A stretch of 18,448 nt of DNA from Deltaproteobacteria bacterium (GCA_027068235.1 JAMOUE010000520.1:1-18448), one strand, 5' to 3'; shown: positions 7,212 to 14,881, numbered from the stretch's first letter. Translations and numbers: made by a program. The notes: generated from the sequence alone by a model not told the origin.

Positions 7212-8561
7212 TTAAAGTTTTCCCCCAAGAAAAAGGTTATTTTTTATATGGTCCCTTGTCCATCTGCGATCCCACCATTCTATTGGATTAACAAAGACAC
7301 CGCCAAGCATCATACCAAAGTGAAGGTGGTCACCGCCAGCAAGCCCAGTAGAGCCTGTTACCCCGATATTTTGTCCCTTTTCTACATCCTGACCACTTTG
7401 TACTGACATCTGGCTAAGATGCGCATAAAGACTCATTAGCCCCATACCATGATCAATCACCACAGTGTTACCGTAGATACCGTTATAACCGGCGAAAACA
7501 ACCTTGCCATTGTTGGCTGCTGGCACAGGGGCATGGGCAATAGATGCTATATCCACACCCATATGATAGGCCTGATCCACCTTTTTACCATGATAAAAAT
7601 AGTATCTTTTATCGGCAAAGTCGGAGCGTTTAGCACCTTTAAACCTTACGAAGGCACCAGAGAACAATATCTTATCGCTGCTATCCTTACAAAATGACAG
7701 CAAAAAATCGTTATTTTTCTTACGAAGTTCATGATTTACTTTAATGAATGTCTCTATGAGGGTTGGTGCTGCCACTTCAGGAAATTGGCTTATAAAGCCT
7801 GGCATTTTTCGCTGTAGGAACGAATCCGATATGTTTATCTTGTCTTCCCTCTTGCGCCTAGGCAAGATGCTGTATGCAAAGCCAGCCATTCCCTTATTGC
7901 CTGCCATATCCACGGCTTCCACTTGCAGGGTCTTTGGTCTGTCCATATCGAAGGGTATTGCAAACAAGGCCCTATAGATGCCATCTTCTCCCTTTACAGC
8001 CTTGAAAAATACATTGTCCACACGCACACCGGGGTTTGTAACCTTCTCATTAACCTGGAAACTGACAGCACCAGAACCACCTACCCTAACGTTATGTATT
8101 GTTGATAAGACGGTGATGACAGGAGGCAGATAATCTATGTTCAAAGGAATCTTCAGTATTGATTGGTTTCCCTTGGAACCGTTTCTAAATGATGCATCAG
8201 AGGCACTTATAACGAGAACGGCTTTACCAGAGGCAAGTTTCAGTTTTCTTGGCTCTAACTGCCAAGTTAGTATCATCTCCTTTTCAGGAGATCCTGTCCA
8301 TATACTTGATATATTGACGGCTTTTTCTCCAAGCAAGGCCTGTCTTTTGCCTTGAAGAATCTTTGCTTCAACAAGCCTGATACCAGCCCGCCTGTCTTCT
8401 ACCTTGATTGCAATCTCTCCCTTTTGGCCAATTATGTCAGGAATCTTTACAGGAGTGATCTTAGGTGGGTCTCCTTCAAACAACTTGAAGCCTAAAAATG
8501 CCCCTCCTCCTATAGCGCATATTATCAAAAACATAATGAGATAAAAAAATATTCTTTTCAT
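7212..8561 (-). CDS. Membrane-anchored M23 (LytM-type) peptidoglycan endopeptidase
   Basis: The 449-residue product has an N-terminal uncleaved-looking membrane anchor (about residues 4-27). A long beta-rich periplasmic region follows, about 30-230, in which phrases such as PPVITVLSTIHNVRVGGSGAVSFQVNE recall Ig/bacterial-surface modules. The C-terminal M23 domain is complete: YHMGVDIA holds the zinc-binding His333 and Asp337, and GGDHLHFG holds His412 and His414. With both zinc motifs present it should be an active metalloendopeptidase that cleaves peptidoglycan cross-bridges, not a degenerate LytM activator. The start overlaps the pth stop by an ATGA, and the DUF4398-like gene follows six bases after its stop. 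It is distinct from the second M23 gene at 13973. Confidence 0.85.
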   Translation of the reverse strand: MKRIFFYLIMFLIICAIGGGAFLGFKLFEGDPPKITPVKIPDIIGQKGEIAIKVEDRRAGIRLVEAKILQGKRQALLGEKAVNISSIWTGSPEKEMILTWQLEPRKLKLASGKAVLVISASDASFRNGSKGNQSILKIPLNIDYLPPVITVLSTIHNVRVGGSGAVSFQVNEKVTNPGVRVDNVFFKAVKGEDGIYRALFAIPFDMDRPKTLQVEAVDMAGNKGMAGFAYSILPRRKREDKINISDSFLQRKMPGFISQFPEVAAPTLIETFIKVNHELRKKNNDFLLSFCKDSSDKILFSGAFVRFKGAKRSDFADKRYYFYHGKKVDQAYHMGVDIASIAHAPVPAANNGKVVFAGYNGIYGNTVVIDHGMGLMSLYAHLSQMSVQSGQDVEKGQNIGVTGSTGLAGGDHLHFGMMLGGVFVNPIEWWDRRWTRDHIKNNLFLGGKL

Positions 8562-9145
8562 TTGGCAGCCACCTCAACTCCATTAAACTTATTCATGGCA
8601 GAATCTATGCCATTTTCTACAAATTCCCTAATTCCATCAGTAGCCAATTCCAGTACTTCTTCTATTACCCTCTTTTCATCATTTGAAAAGGTCCCTAACA
8701 CATACCTATCTGCAGGAATCTCTTTGGGAGGACGCCCAATTCCTATCTTGAGCCTTGGAAAGTCTTTTGTTCCAAGGGCACTTATAATGGAACGGACTCC
8801 ATTGTGCCCTCCATGCCCTCCATTTCGAGCAAATTTGATTCTTCCAAGAGAAATATCCAGATCGTCATGGACCACGAGTAGGTCTTGAGGATCAATATGA
8901 AAGTATGAAGCCACCTTTGCAACAGGCCCTCCACTTCTATTCATGTATTCAAGGGGCTTAACCAGGTACAACTTGGCGCCCCAATTATGATCTTGGGCAA
9001 TGAGATAGTGTGGAGAAGCCTCCTCCTGAAAGGACAAAGAGTTCATGGAGGCAATCTTGTCAACCACCATAAAGCCTACGTTGTGCCTTGTATTATGATA
9101 CTTACGACCAGGATTACCTAAACCGGCAATGAGGATTTTTTTCAA
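8558..9145 (-). CDS. pth: Peptidyl-tRNA hydrolase (Pth)
   Basis: Pth cleaves peptidyl-tRNAs released from stalled ribosomes so that the tRNA can be reused. The 195-residue product has every active-site element of bacterial Pth. These are GLGNPGRKYHNTRHNVGF with Asn11 and the catalytic His21, EYMNRSG with Asn69, HDDLD with Asp94, and the GGHGGHNGVRSI loop with Asn115. The start is TTG at 9143-9145, chosen because the protein then begins MKKILIAGLGNPG as expected, and because AGAGGT lies seven bases upstream. It follows rplY after a 217-base gap holding a hairpin and a candidate promoter, and overlaps the M23 gene by four bases. The rplY-pth pairing is common in bacteria. Confidence 0.97.
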   Translation of the reverse strand: MKKILIAGLGNPGRKYHNTRHNVGFMVVDKIASMNSLSFQEEASPHYLIAQDHNWGAKLYLVKPLEYMNRSGGPVAKVASYFHIDPQDLLVVHDDLDISLGRIKFARNGGHGGHNGVRSIISALGTKDFPRLKIGIGRPPKEIPADRYVLGTFSNDEKRVIEEVLELATDGIREFVENGIDSAMNKFNGVEVAAK

Positions 9146-9273
9146 CTAGGCTACCTCTGAAAATCAGGACTCGTATTCGAGGGCAAGGCACAAGAGAAAG
9201 ATGAGGAAAGACTTGAGGGTGATTTTTTGAGGAGTATTTTTGTGCGCAACGCAGTCATTGGATGACAAGAAAA

Positions 9274-9303
9274 TTTATATAGGGGAAAGCCTAACCTACT
9301 CAA
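9274..9303 (-). promoter_or_regulatory. Candidate promoter for the pth operon
   Basis: On the minus strand TTGAGT (9298-9303) and TATAAA (9274-9279) are 18 bases apart, just beyond the hairpin that follows rplY. Transcription starting near 9267 would give a 5' leader of about 120 bases before the pth TTG. The rest of the 9146-9273 gap shows no gene. Confidence 0.45.
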
Positions 9304-9323
9304 GGAGGTTCAAGGAAAGACGA

Positions 9324-9351
9324 ACCCGGCAAGGCGCAAACCCTGCCGGGT
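9324..9351 (-). terminator. Hairpin after rplY, possible terminator or attenuator
   Basis: ACCCGGCA (9324-9331) and TGCCGGGT (9344-9351) form a perfect 8-bp GC-rich stem with a 12-base loop, starting 11 bases after the rplY stop. The minus-strand sequence after it (TTCGTCTTTCC) has only a weak U-run, so termination may be partial. It separates prs-rplY from the pth promoter. Confidence 0.55.
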
Positions 9352-9362
9352 AGTTAGCCAGA

Positions 9363-10001
9363 TTATTCTTCAGAAGAACCCTCTTCTGCAGCGGCAACCT
9401 CTTCTGTTACCTCTTCTTCCTCTTCGGCCTCTTCCTCTGTTTGGACAGTTCCTCCAACTACTGTTATCAAAGTGGTATCAGGTGGTTCTGTGAATTCTAC
9501 ACCCTCTGGAGGTGTAAGATCACTAATATGGATTGCATCACCAACATCAAGGTCACTGATGTCAACCTCTATTTCCTTTGGAATGGCAAGAGGCAAGCAC
9601 TTGATGGTGATTGTTCTCTGGATCATCTCAAGGACACCACCACTTAGCTCAACGCCTTTTGCCTTGCCTACAGGCTTGATAGATACCTCTACCTCTACCT
9701 TGTCTTCAACGGAAATTGCATAAAAGTCGATATGGCGAACCCTGTCGTTTACTGGATGTCTTTGCAGCTCCTTTACCAGGGCAAGTCTTTCATCATCATC
9801 GAGTTTCAATGTAAAGATGACCTGCTCTCCCTCGGCCTTAATCAAAATTTTATCGAATTCATGTGCGTTTACACTCAGACTGATAGGTTCTATCTTTGGT
9901 CCATAGAGAACAGCAGGGATCCTACCGTCTTTCCTAAGTTTTCTTGCGACCCCTTTGCCGCTTTGTGTTCTTATCTGTGCATCCAGATCTATCTGAATCA
10001 T
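9363..10001 (-). CDS. rplY: 50S ribosomal protein L25, long CTC/TL5 form
   Basis: L25 binds 5S rRNA in the large ribosomal subunit. The 212-residue product is the two-domain form. The N-terminal 5S-rRNA-binding domain (about 1-90) has AQIRTQSGKGVARKLRKDGRIPAVLYGP and the conserved HPVNDRVRHIDFY. The C-terminal TL5-type beta domain (about 95-185) includes GVELSGGVLEM and IHISDLTPPEGVEF. The last 25 residues are almost all Glu, Ala and Ser, an acidic tail common in this long form. The ribosome binding site AGGAG is well placed before the ATG. It lies 41 bases after prs on the same strand, without a visible terminator between them. Confidence 0.96.
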   Translation of the reverse strand: MIQIDLDAQIRTQSGKGVARKLRKDGRIPAVLYGPKIEPISLSVNAHEFDKILIKAEGEQVIFTLKLDDDERLALVKELQRHPVNDRVRHIDFYAISVEDKVEVEVSIKPVGKAKGVELSGGVLEMIQRTITIKCLPLAIPKEIEVDISDLDVGDAIHISDLTPPEGVEFTEPPDTTLITVVGGTVQTEEEAEEEEEVTEEVAAAEEGSSEE

Positions 10002-10042
10002 TTTCTAACTCCTAACGTACTATTTTTTGTTGCAAGTTTCGG

Positions 10043-10990
10043 TCACACGAAAAGGGAACTGACCGAATCGTCGTCATGTATTCTGGAAATTGCTTCTCCA
10101 AGCAGAGGTGCAACTGTAAAGACCTTTACCTTGTCTCCAAGCTCCTTTGCCTTGTCTCCAAGGGGAATGGTGTTGGTAACCATAAGAGATTTGAGGACAG
10201 AGTTTTTGATTCGTTCAACGGCTGGTCCTGAAAGCACAGGATGGGTTGCACATGCATGAATCTCTTTGGCACCGTGTTCCTTTAAGGCTTTTGCAGCATT
10301 GCACAACGTTCCTGCCGTATCCACCATGTCATCCAGTAAGATGGCGATTTTGTTCTCTACATCACCTATAATATGCATTACCTGGGATTCATTGGCCTTT
10401 TCACGCCTTTTGTCTATGATGGCAAGGCCTGTCCCAAGACGTTTTGCAAAGGCCCTTGTCCTTTCCACTCCTCCAGCATCAGGTGAAACCATTACCACCT
10501 CATCCCTTGGGAACTCTTGGAGATGTTTTAGTAAAACCGGCGCAGCAAAAAGATGGTCCACAGGGATGCTGAAGAAGCCTTGAATCTGCCCTGCATGAAG
10601 ATCCATAGCCAAAAGCCTTCTGGCTCCGGCAGTTGTAATAATGTCTGCTACTAGTTTGGCAGAAATTGGAACCCTTGGAGCTGCCTTTCTGTCTTGGCGT
10701 GCATAACCATAGTAAGGAACCACAGCTGTAATACGCCTGGCCGACGCCCTTCTGAGGGCGTCTATCATTATAAGAAGTTCCATCAAGTTGTCATTTACAG
10801 GGGGGCACGTTGGCTGAATAACAAATACATCAGCACCTCTAACATTTTCACCTATTTCTACAAAGGTCTCCCCATCGCTGAATTTTTTGACCTGTGCCCT
10901 TCCAAGCGGCATGTTGAGATAGTCGCAGATTTCCTGAGACAAGGATGGATGAGAGTTCCCTGTAAAGACCTTAATTTTGTTGATGGACAT
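10043..10990 (-). CDS. prs: Ribose-phosphate pyrophosphokinase (PRPP synthetase)
   Basis: Prs transfers pyrophosphate from ATP to ribose 5-phosphate to make PRPP for purine, pyrimidine, histidine, tryptophan and NAD synthesis. The 315-residue product is standard class I. It shows FSDGETFVEIGENVRG near the start, PYYGYARQDRK at 92-102, the ATP/Mg site MDLHAGQIQGFF (His132), the flexible-loop region VVMVSPDAGGVERTRAFAKRLG, and the PRPP-binding DDMVDTAGT at 220-228. The gene follows tRNA-Gln by about 100 bases, across a terminator-like hairpin at 11032-11051. It therefore either has its own promoter in that AT-rich gap or depends on read-through. rplY follows. Confidence 0.97.
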   Translation of the reverse strand: MSINKIKVFTGNSHPSLSQEICDYLNMPLGRAQVKKFSDGETFVEIGENVRGADVFVIQPTCPPVNDNLMELLIMIDALRRASARRITAVVPYYGYARQDRKAAPRVPISAKLVADIITTAGARRLLAMDLHAGQIQGFFSIPVDHLFAAPVLLKHLQEFPRDEVVMVSPDAGGVERTRAFAKRLGTGLAIIDKRREKANESQVMHIIGDVENKIAILLDDMVDTAGTLCNAAKALKEHGAKEIHACATHPVLSGPAVERIKNSVLKSLMVTNTIPLGDKAKELGDKVKVFTVAPLLGEAISRIHDDDSVSSLFV

Positions 10991-11031
10991 CAGCTTTCAG
11001 TCCCCCAAGCTTAACAATAGTTAAAAAATAA

Positions 11032-11051
11032 AAAGAACCTTCAGGTTCTTT
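11032..11051 (-). terminator. Intrinsic terminator between tRNA-Gln and prs
   Basis: AAAGAACCT (11032-11040) and AGGTTCTTT (11043-11051) form a perfect 9-bp stem. On the minus strand the stem is followed by TTATTTTTTAAC, a good U-run. The two-base centre means the real loop is four or more bases. It lies about 40 bases after the tRNA 3' end and would end the DUF1844-ispE-tRNA transcript before prs. Confidence 0.7.
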
Positions 11052-11090
11052 AATTGAGCCATTTTAGAAAAGTGGCCTTAAAATCAAAAA

Positions 11091-11165
11091 TGGCTGGGGC
11101 GGCAGGATTCGAACCTGCGAATGCGGGTTCCAAAGACCCGTGTCTTACCGCTTGACGACGCCCCA
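11091..11165 (-). tRNA. tRNA-Gln (anticodon TTG)
   Basis: The minus strand folds into a complete cloverleaf. The acceptor stem is TGGGGCG/CGCCCCA with discriminator G and an encoded CCA at 11091-11093. The D arm is GTC/GAC, the anticodon stem is CGGGT/ACCCG around loop CTTTGGA, the variable loop is CATTC, and the T arm is GCAGG/CCTGC around TTCGAAT. The anticodon TTG reads glutamine CAA and, with wobble, CAG. The U1-A72 first pair is typical of tRNA-Gln. Only two bases separate its 5' end from the ispE stop. Confidence 0.98.
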
Positions 11166-11167
11166 AC

Positions 11168-12016
11168 TCACAATTTTTCACAATGGTCAAGTGTCTTTGT
11201 AACAAGACATTTGTAGCCCGTTCTTTCACCTACATAAGTTTGGGCTTCAAGTGCCTTTGCTTTGTTTTCAAATACGCCAAATACCGTAGAGCCACTTCCA
11301 GACATCAAGGACCTGGAGGCTCCGGCTTCTTCAAGGGTAGATTTTATCCTAGAGATAGCCGGATATTTGGCGCAAACCGTTTTTTCCAGGTCATTCACCC
11401 ACTCGTAATGGGACTGAACCTTGCGAGGCTCAAAAATAGTTTCAACATCTTGTCTTGTCAACTTGAAATTCTCATAAGCCCAACGAGTACTTACAGAAAA
11501 ATCAGGTAGTACAAGAAGATACCAATTGGAGTCAATGGGAAATTGTTGTAGTTCTGCGCCTGTGCCGGTTCCAAGGGCTCCAATCCAGTCGGAAACGAAA
11601 AAAGGACAATCAGCACCAATGGAAGAGGCAAGCGTAAAAAGATCCCTTTGTCTCACAGGTTCTCCAAGTATCTTGTTGAGCGCCTTTAAAGTGGTTCCAC
11701 AGTTTGAGCTTCCGCCTCCAAGGCCAGCACCTGCTGGGATCATCTTTTGAAGTTTTACTTCAACGCTAAAATCAAGGCCTGAAGCCCTTTTAAAGGCCTC
11801 TACAGCCTTATAGATCAAGTTATCAGGACCACTAGAGAGCCACTCTGGGCCATCTATATGTATGTTATTCCTGTTATCCTCTTTCACTTCTATTCCAATG
11901 GAATCGCAAAAGGCTATCTTTTCAAAGACAGTCACTATTTCATGGTATCCATTGGGCAACTTTCTCTTAATGTATAAAAACCTATTTATCTTTGCAGGAG
12001 ATTTAAACCAGTGCAT
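11168..12016 (-). CDS. ispE: 4-diphosphocytidyl-2-C-methyl-D-erythritol kinase (IspE)
   Basis: IspE phosphorylates CDP-methylerythritol, the fourth step of the MEP isoprenoid pathway. This GHMP kinase has 282 residues, the usual size. It shows SPAKINRFLYI at the N-terminus with Lys9, the ATP-binding IPAGAGLGGGSSN at 93-105, GADCPFF with the probable catalytic Asp136, and MSGSGSTVFGVF near the C-terminus. The ATG overlaps the stop of the DUF1844 gene (TAATG), so the two are translationally coupled. The stop lies two bases before mature tRNA-Gln, so the ispE mRNA must be cut at or near its end when the tRNA is processed. Confidence 0.96.
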   Translation of the reverse strand: MHWFKSPAKINRFLYIKRKLPNGYHEIVTVFEKIAFCDSIGIEVKEDNRNNIHIDGPEWLSSGPDNLIYKAVEAFKRASGLDFSVEVKLQKMIPAGAGLGGGSSNCGTTLKALNKILGEPVRQRDLFTLASSIGADCPFFVSDWIGALGTGTGAELQQFPIDSNWYLLVLPDFSVSTRWAYENFKLTRQDVETIFEPRKVQSHYEWVNDLEKTVCAKYPAISRIKSTLEEAGASRSLMSGSGSTVFGVFENKAKALEAQTYVGERTGYKCLVTKTLDHCEKL

Positions 12017-12333
12017 TAGCCTGCTGCTTTTTTAACGTACTTCATTCTCAACTCAAACAGTATGTTATCGATAAGTGCCTGTTCGTCCTTTGACAGATTG
12101 CCCTGGGTCTTTTCCTTTAGCATTGCTATGGTATCAATGGCATGCCTGGCAAGATTCAGGTCACAAACTGTTTTGTCGCTACCTGGCTCTGGAAGCTCGC
12201 CAAGATGAACAAGGGCAGATGTATTAAGCGAAAGTATAAAGGTCGCAAATGTAACCTCTGGAAGAGGAATATCCTCTACGGAATCCCTTTGTTTCTTATC
12301 TTCTTCCACTTTGTTTTTTTCCTTATTCTCCAT
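12016..12333 (-). CDS. DUF1844 domain protein
   Basis: This 105-residue protein has a charged, probably disordered N-terminus (about 1-22). A helical domain follows with PEVTFATFILSLNTSALVHLGELPEP and DLNLARHAIDTIAMLKEKTQGNLSKDEQALIDNILFELRMKYV, the hallmark sequence of DUF1844. The family is widespread in Desulfobacterota and related bacteria and has no assigned function that I know of. The LNTSALVHLGELPEP segment is its most conserved part. GGAGG lies seven bases before the ATG. The stop overlaps the ispE start, and this gene heads the minus-strand train, divergent from xseA. Confidence 0.88.
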   Translation of the reverse strand: MENKEKNKVEEDKKQRDSVEDIPLPEVTFATFILSLNTSALVHLGELPEPGSDKTVCDLNLARHAIDTIAMLKEKTQGNLSKDEQALIDNILFELRMKYVKKAAG

Positions 12334-12358
12334 GGAGACACCTCCGTCAAGATGCTAT

Positions 12359-12387
12359 ATAGTATTTAGCAATGAGAGCAAAGATAA
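12359..12387 (-). promoter_or_regulatory. Possible promoter for DUF1844-ispE-tRNA-Gln
   Basis: Minus-strand TTATCT (12382-12387) and TACTAT (12359-12364) are 17 bases apart, directly upstream of the DUF1844 gene. The match to the consensus is only moderate, but this is the sole stretch where a promoter for the train can lie. Confidence 0.35.
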
Positions 12388-12420
12388 CTTACTCCGTTCA
12401 TTATGGGTAAGGCAAAAAAG

Positions 12421-12460
12421 TGCTCCCATTAATAAGTTAGCAACTTGTTCTTTTTGAGCA
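12421..12460. other. Nested inverted repeats between DUF1844 and xseA
   Basis: TGCTC (12421-12425) can pair with GAGCA (12456-12460), and inside it AAGTT (12434-12438) pairs with AACTT (12442-12446) across a three-base loop. It lies in the divergent intergenic region, just upstream of a TACAAT hexamer at about 12472 that could be the -10 of an xseA promoter. It could be an operator or a 5' leader structure, or it could be chance in AT-rich DNA. Confidence 0.25.
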
Positions 12461-12542
12461 GATAGTATCCTACAATATAAATTAGGCAATCTCTTTTGAT
12501 GAAACAAGGACCTTTACATTTTTAACAGATGGTTTTGTTGGT

Positions 12543-13976
12543 ATGGATTTGTTTGATTCCTTAGACGATCTTTTTCCAAAAGGCGCCTTAGACGATGTAT
12601 TTCCCAGGCAAAAGTCGGAAAAAAGTAATGAGAAGGCAAAAAGGCGCATTTGGGAAGTTAGCGAGCTGTTATCTCACATAAATACACTTTTTGATCTTGA
12701 GTTTGGCACCCTCTGGATAGAAGGAGAAGTAGGCCAAGTTTCTCGTCCTCCATCTGGACATTGTTACTTTAGTCTAAAGGATGAAAAAGGATGCATTAAA
12801 TCTGTATGTTTTAGGGCGAATCAAGCATCATTTGCAGGGCACATAAAGGAAGGGAATAAGATCCTTTGTTTTGCCAGGGTTAATGTCTATCAGGCCCGGG
12901 GCGATCTGCAAATCATTGTAGATCATGTTGAACCCTGGGGCGAAGGCCGATTAAGACTGGAATTTGAAAACCTCAAAAAGAAACTTGAGGAAAAGGGCCT
13001 ATTTTCAGATAAGTACAAAAAAGATATCCCCAAATGGCCAAGACGCATATTTGTTATCACCTCTTTGACTGGGGCAGCCTTGAGGGATTTTATAAAGACC
13101 GCAAGGTCAAAATTTCCTCCTGCTAAAATCACCATAGTACCTTCCATGGTTCAGGGAGCAGAGGCGCCTAGTCAGCTTATAGAGGCTATTGGTGTAGCTG
13201 AAAAATGCGCTATAACAGGCGATGTAATTGTGATAACTCGTGGTGGTGGCAGTATTGAGGATCTTTGGGCATTTAATGATGAAGCTCTTGCGCAAAGGAT
13301 CTTTGATTGTAAGGTGCCAGTTGTCTCTGCTGTTGGACACGAAGTTGACTTTACCATTTGCGACTTTGTAGCAGATATCAGGGCAGCTACTCCTACGGCT
13401 GCTGCAGAACTGGTGTGTCCATCTTGTGACGAGCTTATGGCACGGCTTAACAGGACGACTTCAACTTTAATAAGTGCCATTAAACATATAATGTTGAGGT
13501 CAAACCATGAGCTGCATCTTTTAAATTCTAGGATGAAGCATCCTTTTAATGTGTTAGTAGAGCAAAAACTCAGGCTTGATGATATCCAAAGAAGGATGTT
13601 CGATACAGTTTCAAGGCTTTTTTCTCATAAAGATCAAAGAATTTCCTGGCTCTCTAACAGGCTGATCATGGGAAGCCCAGAGGTAATGCTTGGAATAAAA
13701 AGAGAAAAACTCAATGAGATAGTCTATAAAATAAAGGACGCATTGCTAACAAAGTTACATGAAAAAAAAGGACGATTTTTACAGGTAGATTCGCGGCTCA
13801 AAGCCACAAACCCAACTGCCTGTTTAGAACATGGCTTTGCCTTGGTCTTTGATTCCAGTGGCAAAATCATTACAAACAGTAACAGTGTAAAAGTCGGCCA
13901 AAATATTATTATCAGACTTTCAAAGGGAACATTGGAATGCATGGTAAAATCAAAAAAGAAAGACGCGGACACATGA
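12543..13976 (+). CDS. xseA: Exodeoxyribonuclease VII large subunit (XseA)
   Basis: XseA is the catalytic subunit of ExoVII, which degrades single-stranded DNA from both ends. The 477-residue product has an unusual N-terminal extension of about 35 residues containing a DDLFPKGALDDVFPRQ semi-repeat. The OB-fold follows (about 37-130), starting at IWEVSELLSHI and including VWIEGEV-like LWIEGEVGQV and HCYFSLKDEKG. The catalytic region has RRIFVITSLTGAALRDF (168-183), VITRGGGSIEDLWAFNDE (230-247) and AVGHEVDFTICDFVADIRAATPTAAAEL (263-290). A helical, coiled-coil-like C-terminal part comes last. The usual initiator region has no strong ribosome binding site, so the exact start is not certain. Its stop overlaps the following M23 gene as ATGA. 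The small subunit gene xseB is not adjacent, and I do not see it in the window. Confidence 0.95.
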   Translation: MDLFDSLDDLFPKGALDDVFPRQKSEKSNEKAKRRIWEVSELLSHINTLFDLEFGTLWIEGEVGQVSRPPSGHCYFSLKDEKGCIKSVCFRANQASFAGHIKEGNKILCFARVNVYQARGDLQIIVDHVEPWGEGRLRLEFENLKKKLEEKGLFSDKYKKDIPKWPRRIFVITSLTGAALRDFIKTARSKFPPAKITIVPSMVQGAEAPSQLIEAIGVAEKCAITGDVIVITRGGGSIEDLWAFNDEALAQRIFDCKVPVVSAVGHEVDFTICDFVADIRAATPTAAAELVCPSCDELMARLNRTTSTLISAIKHIMLRSNHELHLLNSRMKHPFNVLVEQKLRLDDIQRRMFDTVSRLFSHKDQRISWLSNRLIMGSPEVMLGIKREKLNEIVYKIKDALLTKLHEKKGRFLQVDSRLKATNPTACLEHGFALVFDSSGKIITNSNSVKVGQNIIIRLSKGTLECMVKSKKKDADT

Positions 13977-14875
13977 AAATGATTACAGCCTTCAAAAAGG
14001 GGTTTTTATTGGGATTTATTCTTCTTTGGACCAGCCTTTCACTGGCTTTTGCAGGAAATGAGCAGTGTCTTGTAAGCTTCAAACCAGAACCTTCCAGCCT
14101 TTTCCAAGGTGGTATTGCAAAAATTGAATTTAAGGTTGCAAATGATTGTTTGTTAAAACGTATATCGTTTGGCCAAAAGACCGTTCCCTTCAAGCAGGAT
14201 GAAAAGACAAAAGAGTTTGTAGCCCTTGTAGGGGTTGGCCTGAAAGAGAAAGAGAAGAAAAAGCCCATCACCTTTTACTTTTTGAAAAACGGCACCCATT
14301 TCAAGGTTTCAAAAGATATTCCTATCAAAAAGAAACAGTACAAGGCAGAGTATCTAAAAGTAAAAAAGAAAATGGTCTCCTTTTCAAAAAATACCCTTAA
14401 AAGGGTTCTGGATGATCAAAAGGCATTAAGAGAAGTATGCAGTAAAATAAGGCCAGTTATCTACTGGCAGGGAGGATTTATCTGGCCCATAAAATCAAAA
14501 ATCCTTAGTCCTTTTGGTCTTAGACGCTACTTCAATGGCCAACCTAGGAGTCCCCATTCTGGCATAGACCTGAGAGCAAAGGAGAACACCCCCATAAAAA
14601 GTCCAAATCATGGTTTGGTGGTGCTTGTAAGAAATTGTTATCTGAGCGGCAACACCGTTGTAATCGATCATGGCGGAGGACTTTATACCCTGTATGCTCA
14701 CCTCTCAAAGGTCAAGGTCAAACAGGGACAAATGGTTGATAAAGGGCAAATAATAGGCTTTTCAGGGTCAACAGGAAGGATAACAGGGCCTCATCTACAC
14801 TGGGGTGTCAGCCTGTTAGGACAGAGGGTAGATCCAGCTATGCTTATGCAGCTTCTGGGTGACGACACGGTTTAA
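13973..14875 (+). CDS. Secreted M23 (LytM-type) peptidoglycan endopeptidase
   Basis: The 300-residue product starts with a clear signal peptide whose probable cleavage is AFA|GN at 27/28. A beta-type N-terminal region follows (about 30-130), then a complete M23 domain: HSGIDL with zinc ligands His195 and Asp199, and GPHLHWG with His274 and His276. All metal ligands are present, so an active periplasmic peptidase that cuts cell-wall cross-links is expected. The ATG at 13973 overlaps the xseA TGA (ATGA), which indicates coupling. A 12-residue longer reading from 13937 would place a charged stretch before the signal peptide and is less likely. Together with the M23 gene at 7212 the window encodes two such enzymes with different anchors. 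Confidence 0.88.
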   Translation: MKMITAFKKGFLLGFILLWTSLSLAFAGNEQCLVSFKPEPSSLFQGGIAKIEFKVANDCLLKRISFGQKTVPFKQDEKTKEFVALVGVGLKEKEKKKPITFYFLKNGTHFKVSKDIPIKKKQYKAEYLKVKKKMVSFSKNTLKRVLDDQKALREVCSKIRPVIYWQGGFIWPIKSKILSPFGLRRYFNGQPRSPHSGIDLRAKENTPIKSPNHGLVVLVRNCYLSGNTVVIDHGGGLYTLYAHLSKVKVKQGQMVDKGQIIGFSGSTGRITGPHLHWGVSLLGQRVDPAMLMQLLGDDTV

Positions 14876-14881
14876 TCTCAA

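Noticed and set aside
9732..10259. 175-residue plus-strand frame antisense to rplY and prs
   Set aside because: It lies wholly opposite two well-conserved genes and their gap and has no recognisable domain or ribosome binding site.
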